Assembly (NCBI GenBank): GCA_021463845.1
Contig: JAJTXV010000004.1
Coordinates: 62,001-126,000, forward strand
Direction: 5' to 3'
Length of the DNA stretch: 64,000 nucleotides
From: Anaerolineales bacterium
GTDB lineage: Bacteria; Chloroflexota; Anaerolineae; Anaerolineales; UBA11579
Shown: positions 13,145-23,159 of the stretch, piece after piece
How positions within the stretch are numbered: position 1 is the stretch's first letter
Layout: each line of letters begins with the position of its first letter
Position numbers and translations under genes: made by a program
The notes under the pieces: generated by a model
What the model was told of the DNA's origin: nothing
The model's input: only the letters and a program-made list of their open reading frames with translations
Database searches by the model: none

Positions 13145-13845
13145 GTCCCGGTTGCCAGCTGCGCCTGGCGCTCTCGCACCAGCGCCAGCGCCCGCTCCAA
13201 CACCTGCTCGGCCTGCAGACCGTCGGACACCAGACTGATGGCGTCCTCGGCGGCGCGCAGCGGCGCGACTTCGCGGCTGGTGTCGTAAGCGTCACGCTGT
13301 TTGAGAGACTCTAGCACTTCGGCATAGCTCGTGCTGTCGCCGCGCGCCCGCAATTCTTCAAAGCGGCGCTGGGCGCGCTCTTCCTGCGAAGCGGTGAGGA
13401 AGATCTTGGGGTCAGCCTCTGGCAGCACCACCGTGCCGATGTCACGCCCCGCCATCACCACCCCGCCGCGCAAACCGATACGGCGCTGCTGCTCGGTCAG
13501 CGCAGTGCGTACACCGGGATACGCGGAGACTTGCGATACGTGCGCCTCCACATCCGGCGTGCGCAGATCCCAAGTGCAATCGACATCATCGAGCAGCACA
13601 TCATACAGGCGGCCATCGGCCACGCTGGCCGGGCGCAGGTCAATGTGGACCTCACGCGCCAAAGCTTCCACCGCGGCCTGGTCATCCATGCTCAGCTTGC
13701 GCTGCAGCGCCGCCAACGTGACGGCGCGGTACATGGCCCCGGTGTCGAAATACAAATACCCGAGCGCATCCGCCAGGCTCTTGGCCAAGGTGGATTTGCC
13801 GGAGGCTACCGGACCGTCGATGGCGATGGTGAGTTGTTTGGACAT
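13141..13845 (-). CDS. cmk: Cytidylate kinase
   Basis: TIAIDGPVASGKSTLAKSLADALGYLYFDTGAMYRAVT; VMAGRDIGTVVLPEAD. Confidence 0.96.
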   Translation of the reverse strand: MSKQLTIAIDGPVASGKSTLAKSLADALGYLYFDTGAMYRAVTLAALQRKLSMDDQAAVEALAREVHIDLRPASVADGRLYDVLLDDVDCTWDLRTPDVEAHVSQVSAYPGVRTALTEQQRRIGLRGGVVMAGRDIGTVVLPEADPKIFLTASQEERAQRRFEELRARGDSTSYAEVLESLKQRDAYDTSREVAPLRAAEDAISLVSDGLQAEQVLERALALVRERQAQLATGT

Positions 13846-15528
13846 CTAGCGTGTGTCTCCACTTGAATTGGCTGTTTCGTCCTGCGGCAGCAGGTCGCTG
13901 GCCGCCCACAGAATGATGTGCTCGTGTGTTTGCGGCGCCTTGCGATACAGCAGCCAACTGATGCTGCTGGCCGGCGCATGCTGCCAGCCAGCCGTGCTGC
14001 TGAGCAGGAAGCTCTGGCCGCGGTAGGCGCTGGCTTCGGCCGGCTCAGCTTCGTTGGCCAGGGTAATGATGAGCGGTGCGCTGCTGCCGGATGGCGCGGC
14101 GGGCAGCTGGCGCAGCAGCCAGGCCAGCGCAGCGCTATTCACGCGCAGGTCCACGCTCAGCGCGCCGGGCTGCCCGGCGGCATAGTTGGAAAGATCTGTC
14201 AGGCTGTCTTGCAGCAGATCGAGCTGGCCGGCGGCCGGGCCAGGCGCCCACAACTCGGCGCCGCGGGGTGATTCTGAATTCGCAAAGCGGGTCGCGCCCG
14301 CCAAAGCGAACAGCGCGAAGAACAAGCCCAGCCCCCACACCAGGCCGTGAATGGCGGCCTGGGCGGACCAACCCAGCCCGATCAGCAAACTGGCGACCAC
14401 GCCCAAGGCCACCACCCCCAGAGCGACGAACATGTATGAACGCACCAGCTCTGGGATGGCCTCGTTGCTGGGAATACGGGCCAGCGACAGGATCAAAAAG
14501 GACAGCAAGACCGACACCAGCAGCGCCTGTCCCCAGGCCGCGACCGGCTCGTCTTGCGGGACAGATAAATAACGGCCGATGGCCTGGGCGGCCAGCGCCC
14601 ACAACGGCACCAGCGCCCACAGCAGATCGGCCACTTGGCGGCCGGGGTAGAGCAGCACGAGCGCCAGTGCGATGGCTGCAAACAAGCTCAGCAAGCGGCC
14701 GGCAAGATCAGTATCGCGCCAGGCCAGCGCCGCGCCCCATACGCCGAACAACACCGCGGGCAAACCATAGCCCAGCAGCGCGAACAGCACCTTGAGGGCG
14801 CTGATCCCCGAGGGCTGGGTCCACCCGGAGACGAAGCTGACCAGCGGCGCAGTGATGCTGCCCAACCCGGCCGGCACCTGCAGGAACAGCGTGCTGCCCA
14901 ATACCAGCACGGCGGCGGCAGCCACGGCGGCCGGACGCCACGCAGCCGCGGGCACGCGCGCGTTGCTCACGAAGAACGCCCACACCAATATCATGGCGAA
15001 CAGGCCAACATACACACTCGGTGCACTGAGCAGGGCCAGCCCCAGCATGGCCCCTGCCAGCACAAAGCGCTGGTGGCGCCAGGCAGTCAGCGCCAGCAAG
15101 CTGGCCGCCACGGCCAGCATCTGGCCGCTGGCCACGCGCGAGACGGCCACCAGGCCGGGGTCCAGCGCCAAACCGAGCGCCAACACCAAGGCCGCCGGGC
15201 GGCCGAGCACATCCCGCCAAAAGTACGGCAGCACCACCAGCAGGACGCCAAACAAGGCCGGCCACAGACGTGCGGCAAATTCGCTGCTGGGCAGGATGGA
15301 GAAGAGCGCGGTTGTCAGCAAGGTATAAGCTGGCTGGTCGCCAATTTCATCAGCGCCGATCTCGGCACCACCACCTTGCGCCAGCGCATAGGCTGGCAAG
15401 GCGGCCGCAGCCTCGTGCTCGTTGAGCGGCAAGCCACCCAAACTGCCAAAGCGCAACAACACCGCCAGGATGGCGATGGCTACATAGGCTGCGGTTTCAA
15501 TGCTGAAAGGAGGGGTCTGGCGCGCCAT
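13846..15528 (-). CDS. Polytopic membrane protein, GT39/PMT-like (TIGR03663-type candidate)
   Basis: N-term RFGSLGGLPLNEHEAAAALPAYAL followed by many hydrophobic helices; adjacent to a YYY-domain protein. Confidence 0.6.
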   Translation of the reverse strand: MARQTPPFSIETAAYVAIAILAVLLRFGSLGGLPLNEHEAAAALPAYALAQGGGAEIGADEIGDQPAYTLLTTALFSILPSSEFAARLWPALFGVLLVVLPYFWRDVLGRPAALVLALGLALDPGLVAVSRVASGQMLAVAASLLALTAWRHQRFVLAGAMLGLALLSAPSVYVGLFAMILVWAFFVSNARVPAAAWRPAAVAAAAVLVLGSTLFLQVPAGLGSITAPLVSFVSGWTQPSGISALKVLFALLGYGLPAVLFGVWGAALAWRDTDLAGRLLSLFAAIALALVLLYPGRQVADLLWALVPLWALAAQAIGRYLSVPQDEPVAAWGQALLVSVLLSFLILSLARIPSNEAIPELVRSYMFVALGVVALGVVASLLIGLGWSAQAAIHGLVWGLGLFFALFALAGATRFANSESPRGAELWAPGPAAGQLDLLQDSLTDLSNYAAGQPGALSVDLRVNSAALAWLLRQLPAAPSGSSAPLIITLANEAEPAEASAYRGQSFLLSSTAGWQHAPASSISWLLYRKAPQTHEHIILWAASDLLPQDETANSSGDTR

Positions 15529-15576
15529 AACCCGTTCATTATAGTCGGCGCAATTCGTGCCGCTGATGAGTTGCAG

Positions 15577-18006
15577 TTACGGAACTGCGTAGATGCTGAC
15601 CGTGCCGTTCTGGAACACCAGCGGCAGGCGCGCCTGGAACTTGGCTTCGTTCACAGGATAGGCAGCGCGCTCAAGATCGCCCACGACCACATAGTCAATG
15701 TTGTAGCGCTGTAAGATCTCACTCGCCGTCGCCCAGTCACCGGTGGCATACAGGCTTTCGATGGCGCCAATGCGCCCGTAGTCCACATTGCCGCCGCGCC
15801 ATTGGCCCTCATGGCCCGGCCAGCCCATCACATTTTGCATGCCGGTGAATGTAGCGTAGCGAGCGTAGGCGCTGTAGCTGCCGCCCACCGCCTCGACCAG
15901 CACACCGGGTTGCGCCGCCTGCAGCCAGGCGATCGCCTCGCGGGCATCTGGCGGCAAATGCATGCTGCCGTCCAGAGTGAGCGGCTGGCTCTCGGGGCGG
16001 CTGGCCACGTCGGCAAAGGCGTAGGCCGGATAGACCAGGCCCGCTCCCACCGCGGCGAACAGCACCAGCGCGGCCGCCAGGCGCGCCGAGCGGCGCAACT
16101 CCAGCATCAGCACCGAGATCCCGAAGGCGGCCACCACGCTCCATAGCAGCCAGGCCTGGTAATAGAACTTAAAGACGGTGTTCATGCGCGTGCCAAACTG
16201 GTCACGCAGGTAGATGAACTCGGGCGCAGTCACCAGTAGGGCCGCCACCAGCGCCATCAGCAGTGCGAAGTGGCCGGCTTTCTCTGCAGGCTGTTTGCTG
16301 CGAGCGGGCTTGCCCGCCGCTGCCAGCAGCCCGCCCAACAGGCCCAGCACCGCGATCAGTGTCAGCCAGCCGCCCGGGCCGGCAAAGCGGCGACGCAGCG
16401 ATTCGGCGAACAGGCTGCCGAGGTCCGGCGCGCCCAGGTCGCTCAAGATCGCCGAGCCGAGCGGCGTGCCGCCCAGCACGGCGGCGTACAGCCAGGCCAG
16501 CACCAGCGAGCCGAGCCATAGCGCAGCCACGAAGGCCAGGCTGTATAGCAGGGCCTTGGGCAGGCCGGCCCAACCGCGCTGCTTCCACTGCCACAGCGCC
16601 CACAGCAGCACCGGCGCCAGCAGGGTTACGAACATGATCCACAAATGCGTGCCGCGCGTCGGCGTCAGCAAGTTGGGCAGGATCCCGCCAGCCTGCGAGG
16701 TGAAGCCAATAAAGAAGGGCAGGAACAGCAGGATGCCACTCACCCCCACCAGCACCACCAGATTCAGGAATTCGTTCAGACGTTCCCGCGCCCAACCTTC
16801 CTGGGTTACCTGGCGCAGCACATACGCGCCTGCAAACAGGATGGCATAGATGGGCAGGTCCCAAATATTCAGGAACGCTAAAGCGCCGATCACCAACGCG
16901 GCGAAGGCGAGCGATTCTTCTTTAATGTACAAGCCCATGCGCGGCTTCTTGCGCTCACTGCCACCGAGGTACGTGTTCAGCGCCACACCGGTGGCCAACA
17001 GCACGAATGGGATCGAGAGCACATGCGGGTGCAGGTCGCCCAGCACGAACGAGAAGGCCGGGAATTCGTCGATCAGCTCCTGCTCGCCGCCGTCGAAGGT
17101 GCGGTCATTGATCACGCGCGAGGCGCGCCACCACCACCATGACCCTGTATCAAAATAGCGCGGCACCCAGCGCGGCTCTTCTACCGGTGGATTGACCAGC
17201 TCCTTGACATCCAGCCAGGCCCACAAAGCGGACTGGCTCTCACCGACCGCGTTGGTTTCCCAGAACCAATGCCGCGCATGCGCGATCTCCAGCGGGCCTT
17301 CAGCATTGCCCATCACCAACATGAGCAGCGGGGCCAGGCCGGCCAGCCAACGGGCCGTGCGCACCAGGGCCGGCTTGTAAACGGTCAGCAGGTTATAGGC
17401 CAGGCCGTATGCGGCCGCGGCCGCCATCGCAAATACATTGGCAACGCCCAAATTGAAAGCTATGGCTCCCGGGATGCTGAGCAGCTTGGCCTTCATGGCC
17501 ACCATCAGGAAGCCAAAGTAATAGTACGAAATAGAAAAACCCGACAGCCAAGGATCCTGTGGCGGCATGCTGGGCGACTGCAGAATGGCGTTGATGAACG
17601 CCAACTCCATTGGCTTTTCAGTACCCTCCACCCGCGGATAGCTGGCCCGCATCCACAGCATGAAGACGAACGCCAGCACGAAGACCAGTTCGGTGGCCAG
17701 GATCTGGCCGCGCTGCGCCCGCAGCCAGGCGCCTAGTGCGCCGTCGGGCTGGCTGCGCCAGGCCCACAGCGCCAGCCCGGCCAACAGCAGCAAGGCGGTC
17801 AGCAGCCCGGCGGCGTTGTTGGCCAACAGGCCAAAACTGCTCAACAGCCAGAACACGAAGCCCCACAGTAGCAGGGCCAGCGGGCGCAGCACAGCGTAAC
17901 CGCGCTCCGGCAGCGCCAGCAACAGGCGGTACGCAATCGGCAATGCCAGCCAGCTCAGGCCGGCTAGCAGCAGATACCAGGAAACAATGTAGAGTATTTC
18001 GCTCAT
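15577..18006 (-). CDS. DUF2298 / Chlor_Arch_YYY membrane protein (single-module)
   Basis: SGFSISYYYFGFLMVAMKAKLLSIPGAIAFNLG, GDLHPHVLSIPFVLL, TRMNTVFKFYYQAW, YARYATFTGMQNVMGWPGHEGQWRGG. Confidence 0.87.
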   Translation of the reverse strand: MSEILYIVSWYLLLAGLSWLALPIAYRLLLALPERGYAVLRPLALLLWGFVFWLLSSFGLLANNAAGLLTALLLLAGLALWAWRSQPDGALGAWLRAQRGQILATELVFVLAFVFMLWMRASYPRVEGTEKPMELAFINAILQSPSMPPQDPWLSGFSISYYYFGFLMVAMKAKLLSIPGAIAFNLGVANVFAMAAAAAYGLAYNLLTVYKPALVRTARWLAGLAPLLMLVMGNAEGPLEIAHARHWFWETNAVGESQSALWAWLDVKELVNPPVEEPRWVPRYFDTGSWWWWRASRVINDRTFDGGEQELIDEFPAFSFVLGDLHPHVLSIPFVLLATGVALNTYLGGSERKKPRMGLYIKEESLAFAALVIGALAFLNIWDLPIYAILFAGAYVLRQVTQEGWARERLNEFLNLVVLVGVSGILLFLPFFIGFTSQAGGILPNLLTPTRGTHLWIMFVTLLAPVLLWALWQWKQRGWAGLPKALLYSLAFVAALWLGSLVLAWLYAAVLGGTPLGSAILSDLGAPDLGSLFAESLRRRFAGPGGWLTLIAVLGLLGGLLAAAGKPARSKQPAEKAGHFALLMALVAALLVTAPEFIYLRDQFGTRMNTVFKFYYQAWLLWSVVAAFGISVLMLELRRSARLAAALVLFAAVGAGLVYPAYAFADVASRPESQPLTLDGSMHLPPDAREAIAWLQAAQPGVLVEAVGGSYSAYARYATFTGMQNVMGWPGHEGQWRGGNVDYGRIGAIESLYATGDWATASEILQRYNIDYVVVGDLERAAYPVNEAKFQARLPLVFQNGTVSIYAVP

Positions 18007-18009
18007 CAG

Positions 18010-21000
18010 TTATTGCGCCAGCACTTCGTACACAACCGTATCGCCGATGCGGAAGATCTCGCGCCACAAGCGGCCGTCCTGGGCCTCAAACTTCGCCAGC
18101 CCCGCGTCACTATATACGGCATGCTCCATCTGCCCCACGATGATATAGCCCACGCCATATTTCTCCAACAAGCGCTGCGCCTCAGCGATGTCGGTCGTCT
18201 CGTAGAACTGGTTCACATCCCCCATGCGGCCCCACACATCATTGCCGGGCACAAATTCGCGCTGCTGGCGCTGGTGGTGGTTCCAGCCCAGCACGGCGGG
18301 CAGGCCGGTGTTGATGGCGTAGCGTCCTCCCCAGCGATACTCGCTGACATAGCCTTCGATGATCACCGGCGAACCGCTGATATTGTCCTGCATCCAGCGG
18401 ATGGTTTCATAGTCCTCGCGCAGATCGAGCACGTGGTCGTTTTCGTAATACACCGAGTACTGCATGTACTCCATGCCGTCCAGGCTGCGCGGCGAGCCGG
18501 CGGTCATGCGGTCGTTGATCTTGGCCGTGACGCCCAGCAGCAGGAACAGCGCACCGCTGGTCACCAGCGCCATGCCGGCGCCTTGCCAGACGCCACGCCA
18601 GCCTGGCGTCCACTCCTGCATGGCCTGCCAGCACCAGGCCGCCGCCAGGGCCGCGCTGAGCGCCAGCAGGGTCCACGCCTGCATGTAGAACTTGAAGACG
18701 GTGTTCATGCGCGAGACATCGCCTTGCAGCACCATCACTTCCACGAACAAGGTCAGGAAAATGGCGGTGCCGACCATGAACAAGGTCACACGCTTGATCT
18801 CATCCTGGCCGGGGCGCAGGAACAACAGGCCAACCCACATCAACAGTGGCACCAGCAGCCAGCCCACGACCACGCCGAGGATATGCAGTGCGAACATCAC
18901 CATCAGCACGGCCACAAAGCCCAGCGCCAGCACCCACAGGTACGGCTCCAGCTTGCGTAGCGATGACAACGGCGTATTGGCCAGCCACTGGCGCGTTTCC
19001 CACACCAGCCAGGCCACAATAAAGAAAAGGAAGATGCCCCAGTGCGTGAAGTACGGCCCAAACTCCACATGGATGCCGTCCCACACTCGCAGCGAGCTGT
19101 AGCCGGTGCGGTACCACCAGCTGAAGGGCAAATAGGCCAGGTAGCACAGCGCCGCCAGGGCCGCCGGCCCGGCCAGCACTTTCAGGCTGCGCGGCCAACG
19201 GTCAGTTTTGCCTTGCGGCACATAGCGCCAGATCGCATAGCCGGCGGCGATGGCCGCCAGCAACGCATACACCGGCAGGTCCCAGGTGTTGATCGGGCGC
19301 AGGCTGCCGATGACGATGCCGCCGAACACGAAGACCCAAGCCAGCTGCAGCCAGCCGCCTGCGCCGCGCTGCGCCCGCGCTGCGCCCCAGGCGGAGCTCA
19401 ACACCGCCGAGAGCGCCCAGGCCAACGCCAGCAAGGTGACCGGCAGCGCGATCATATGCGCATGCAGATCAGCATACGTAAATGTGAACAGCGGGAACTC
19501 AGTGATGGGGGCCGACTCGCCCGGCGCGGGGAAGATACGCGTCGGGTTCCAGTACCACTCGCCCAACCCATACGGCAACGAGGCGCCGGATATCGAAAGC
19601 ACAAAGCCGCGCAGCATCCACCACAAGCGGGTGAAGAACGCCGCGCCTTCCACGCTATCACCGCCCAGGCGGGCATAGCCTTCCAGGATCATATACAGGT
19701 TGCCCAGGTTGCCCAGCAGCACGGTGGCGGCCGCGGCCGCCAAGCCCACAGACTGCGGGCGCGGCCCGCGCAGCTTGGGTTGGCGCGCCTGCCAGGCCGT
19801 CCATACATTCCAGGCCAGGCTGTAAGCGCCCAGCGCCAGCATGGCGAACAGACTGGGCAGGATCAGGTTGTAAGCCACCGAAGGCACAATGCCGAGCAGC
19901 TTGACCAGCGAGCCCACCAGCACGAAGCCGTAATAGTAGTAATTGATGTAGCCGCCCGCGAACCACGGGTCATAAGCCGGGAAGCTGGTGCTCTTCAAGA
20001 CCGCATTGAAATAAGCAAAGTCCATCGGCTTTTCGCCGCCCTTGGCCGGGTGCCACAGATCCGGATTGCCCAAACGGATGAGCAGCATGAGTAGGAAGAA
20101 ACCCAGGAACACCAGCTCGGTGCGAATGAACATGGAACGCTGGCTTTTCCACTCCGCTTTGATGCTGGCCCATTGCGGGCGGGCCGCCAGCACACCCAGC
20201 AAGCCGATCAGCAGCGCGAACACGGCCAGCCAGCCGCGGCTGAACACTAGCCCCAGTGAGCCGCCCATCCATCCAAAATAGGCCAGCAGCAGTAAGCCGG
20301 CCAGACGCGCAAGCGGATAGCCGCCATCGCGCAGACCGGGCAGCGCCCAGCGCACCAGCGGGTAGGCCAGCACGCCCAGCACGCCCAGAGCCATATACCA
20401 CACCACCAAACTCACCCACGGCGAAGCATTCACCCATGAATCGCGGCTGAATAACTCAGACCAGGTGCCGCCGGCCTGCTGCTGCGCCAGCCGGTCGGCT
20501 GGCAGCATCAGCGTGGGCGGCACGCCGCCCGAGGCTTCTTTGGGGGTCAGGCGAATGGCCTGGTCCACCGGGGCGGCGGCCAGGATGGCGGCCACATTGG
20601 CCGGGTCGTAGTCGGCCGTCTTGCGGAAGATCAGCACCTTGGTATGGTCGTACACCGTGAAGGCTTCTTCAGCCCACTGGTCATTGATCTTCCACTGGCC
20701 AAGGCGGGGCGCATTCTCAAAAACCTGCACCAGCTCAAAGCCCAGCTGGCCTGCGAACATGCCCGGCTGTGCCTCGGCATAGCACCACTCGATCGTGCGC
20801 TCCGCCGGGCAGCCCAGCAGGGCGCGGTAGTAGGCGATGACCAGCGGGAAGCGCTCCGGGATGCGCGGCAGGCTGCCCCACTGCCGGTTGGAAGAGATGA
20901 ACACGTATTCGGATTGGTCTAGGGTGGTTTGAAAACGCTGCACCTTCTCGGCGTTCTCATCCCAATACATTTCAAAGTTCAGGCCACCCTGGTAAATGCC

Positions 21001-23157
21001 GCCGAAGCCGTCATAGCCATCCATGCGCAGCGGCAGGCCGTCATCCCAACTGGTCTCGTTGGCTAGCGGGCTGCCCTGCACGATCACCTGGGTTTCGGAC
21101 AATGCGCTGAGCTGCAAGTAATAGATGATGCCTTGGCTCAACTCAAAGGGCTGCGGCAGCGGGTAGCTGCCCGCCAGGCCGGGCTGCATGCCCGGTTCAA
21201 TATCCAGCTCAATATCCAGCAAGGCCGGAGCAAATTCCGGCGTCAGGCCGATCTGCAATCGCAGCGGCACAGGCGCCAACACGATCGCTTCTTGCGGGCG
21301 CAGGTACAGCACCACCTGGTCCGGGAAGGTGCCTGGCGAAAGCACGAACTGCAGCTCCAATGATGCGCCCATGCTCAGGCTCAGCGGCTCACTCAGGATG
21401 TCCTGCTCAGGGATCTCTGCACTCTGTGAGGAGCTCAACACCACGCGTTCCAGCACCAGGCGGCCCTCGCCGGCTGGCAGCTGCAAGTTCAACTGGTACA
21501 TCGCCAACGGGTCAGCGAAAGACGTAGCGCCGAGCAGCATGGCTACCGGGGTGGTTGTACCCACCGGCAGGCTTTCGTAATCGACCGCCTGCCCATAGTC
21601 AGCCGTGAGGATCTCGTTCATCTGGCCGGTGCGCAGCATCAGCGCCGTGACCGCCTGCACAGACTTGACGTCAACCTGGGTCAGTACGCCATCCACCCGC
21701 GCCGAGAAACTGGTGAGCAGCGGCGCCACCTGGCGCACACGCGCGTTGTATGGCAGCGAAAGCTGCTGCTTCTGCGCGCCGTCTTCACCTTGCAGATTGA
21801 GGGTCAGCGGGCCAGGGATGTTGTCATAGATCCAGCGGGTGGCCTGCACGCGGGCGTGCGGCTGGCGATACACCTGCACGAAGGCCAGCGACCAAAGCAA
21901 GCCGCCCACCGCGCCCAGCACGGCCAGGCTGACGGCTGCCGGCCGCAGCCAGCCCGCCAGCCGCCCGGCGGCGGGCTGCGCCTTGCGGCGCGGGGCCGCG
22001 CCGCCCAGCCGCCACAACTCGAACACGCCCCGGGCGCCCAGGATGGCCAGCACGGGGTACAGCGGCAGGAAGTAGCGCATGGTGGGGTTGAAGGCGGCGG
22101 ACTGCCACACAAAGTACACAAAACCCCAGCTCCACAGCACGAAGTACGGCTTCAGCCACTCGCCCTTGAGGGCGCGCCAGCCAGCCCACACGAAGCCGGC
22201 CCAGGTGGTGATCGCCAGCGGGATACCGAGCCCCCATTGGACAATATTTTGCAGGCCGAACCACAGCGGGCGGCGTGCCCACTGCATGGAGGGCGGCCAG
22301 TCAGCGTCACCGCTGACCTGGGCCGCCAGCTGGCGCATCGTCTCCACCCAGGCCGGGTTGAGGCCGAAGCCCAGAAAGGCGTACGGCTGGAAGACGCGGA
22401 AGGCCAGCACGCTGACCGCGGCCGCCAGCAAGGTATACAGCACGCCGCGGCCCAGCTCGCTCTCGCGCTGCTCGGCAGGCTGGTTGCTGACGCGGATCAG
22501 CACGGCCAGCGGCAGCGTCAGGCACACCAGGCCTACGCTGGCCTTGGAAGCCATGGCGCTGCCCAGCGCCACGCCAAACCACACGAAGTCCCATATATCG
22601 AAGCGCCCTGCCCGTTTGGAGGGCGTAGCCACGCGCACCGCGAAGTACACCGTCAGCAGTGCGAAGAAATTGACGAAGTTATCCACTGTCCAGAAATGGG
22701 ATTGCTGGATCGGCATCACCGACACGGCATAGAAGAACGCCGCCAGCAAACCCACGCGGCGGTCAAACAGCCGCGTGGCGATCAAATACACTAGGTACAG
22801 CACGCCCAGGTCAGCCACGGCGGAGAGGGCCCGCCCTACCAGCTGCACCTGGCCCGGCATGCCCAGCCACTCCACCGCATAGCGCACGATGATGACCGGC
22901 AGGTTGCCGTACACAAAGAAGCTGTAACCCACATTGTTGGGATTGAGCGGCGATGCCGCTGTGTCGAAGTATTCACCAATGCTGCTGGCCGGCCGCATGG
23001 AGGAGACGACCTGGATAAGGAAGCGCTCGTCCGGGTGCAGCTGCTGGCCCTCGCCCCACTCAATGCCGGTGAAGCGCAGCCAGGCCGCACCCATCAGCAC
23101 CAGCACCAGGGCAAGCTCATACATCCATTTGAAGTGAAGCGTCCGTTTTTGAGGCAT
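18010..23157 (-). CDS. Giant 1715-aa fusion: N-terminal PMT/GT39-like membrane domain + soluble beta-rich region + C-terminal Chlor_Arch_YYY (DUF2298) module
   Basis: N-term WLRFTGIEWGEGQQLHPDERFLIQ; C-half AGGYINYYYYGFVLVGSLVKLLGIVPSVAYNLILPS, YADLHAHMIALPVTLL, SRMNTVFKFYMQAW, GGRYAINTGLPAVLGWNHHQRQQRE. Confidence 0.87.
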   Translation of the reverse strand: MPQKRTLHFKWMYELALVLVLMGAAWLRFTGIEWGEGQQLHPDERFLIQVVSSMRPASSIGEYFDTAASPLNPNNVGYSFFVYGNLPVIIVRYAVEWLGMPGQVQLVGRALSAVADLGVLYLVYLIATRLFDRRVGLLAAFFYAVSVMPIQQSHFWTVDNFVNFFALLTVYFAVRVATPSKRAGRFDIWDFVWFGVALGSAMASKASVGLVCLTLPLAVLIRVSNQPAEQRESELGRGVLYTLLAAAVSVLAFRVFQPYAFLGFGLNPAWVETMRQLAAQVSGDADWPPSMQWARRPLWFGLQNIVQWGLGIPLAITTWAGFVWAGWRALKGEWLKPYFVLWSWGFVYFVWQSAAFNPTMRYFLPLYPVLAILGARGVFELWRLGGAAPRRKAQPAAGRLAGWLRPAAVSLAVLGAVGGLLWSLAFVQVYRQPHARVQATRWIYDNIPGPLTLNLQGEDGAQKQQLSLPYNARVRQVAPLLTSFSARVDGVLTQVDVKSVQAVTALMLRTGQMNEILTADYGQAVDYESLPVGTTTPVAMLLGATSFADPLAMYQLNLQLPAGEGRLVLERVVLSSSQSAEIPEQDILSEPLSLSMGASLELQFVLSPGTFPDQVVLYLRPQEAIVLAPVPLRLQIGLTPEFAPALLDIELDIEPGMQPGLAGSYPLPQPFELSQGIIYYLQLSALSETQVIVQGSPLANETSWDDGLPLRMDGYDGFGGIYQGGLNFEMYWDENAEKVQRFQTTLDQSEYVFISSNRQWGSLPRIPERFPLVIAYYRALLGCPAERTIEWCYAEAQPGMFAGQLGFELVQVFENAPRLGQWKINDQWAEEAFTVYDHTKVLIFRKTADYDPANVAAILAAAPVDQAIRLTPKEASGGVPPTLMLPADRLAQQQAGGTWSELFSRDSWVNASPWVSLVVWYMALGVLGVLAYPLVRWALPGLRDGGYPLARLAGLLLLAYFGWMGGSLGLVFSRGWLAVFALLIGLLGVLAARPQWASIKAEWKSQRSMFIRTELVFLGFFLLMLLIRLGNPDLWHPAKGGEKPMDFAYFNAVLKSTSFPAYDPWFAGGYINYYYYGFVLVGSLVKLLGIVPSVAYNLILPSLFAMLALGAYSLAWNVWTAWQARQPKLRGPRPQSVGLAAAAATVLLGNLGNLYMILEGYARLGGDSVEGAAFFTRLWWMLRGFVLSISGASLPYGLGEWYWNPTRIFPAPGESAPITEFPLFTFTYADLHAHMIALPVTLLALAWALSAVLSSAWGAARAQRGAGGWLQLAWVFVFGGIVIGSLRPINTWDLPVYALLAAIAAGYAIWRYVPQGKTDRWPRSLKVLAGPAALAALCYLAYLPFSWWYRTGYSSLRVWDGIHVEFGPYFTHWGIFLFFIVAWLVWETRQWLANTPLSSLRKLEPYLWVLALGFVAVLMVMFALHILGVVVGWLLVPLLMWVGLLFLRPGQDEIKRVTLFMVGTAIFLTLFVEVMVLQGDVSRMNTVFKFYMQAWTLLALSAALAAAWCWQAMQEWTPGWRGVWQGAGMALVTSGALFLLLGVTAKINDRMTAGSPRSLDGMEYMQYSVYYENDHVLDLREDYETIRWMQDNISGSPVIIEGYVSEYRWGGRYAINTGLPAVLGWNHHQRQQREFVPGNDVWGRMGDVNQFYETTDIAEAQRLLEKYGVGYIIVGQMEHAVYSDAGLAKFEAQDGRLWREIFRIGDTVVYEVLAQ

Positions 23158-23159
23158 GG

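Noticed and set aside
19042-20094. 350-aa and neighbouring Arg/Gln-rich frames antisense to the YYY fusion protein
   Set aside because: No motifs; hydrophobic codons on the coding strand read as polar residues in antisense
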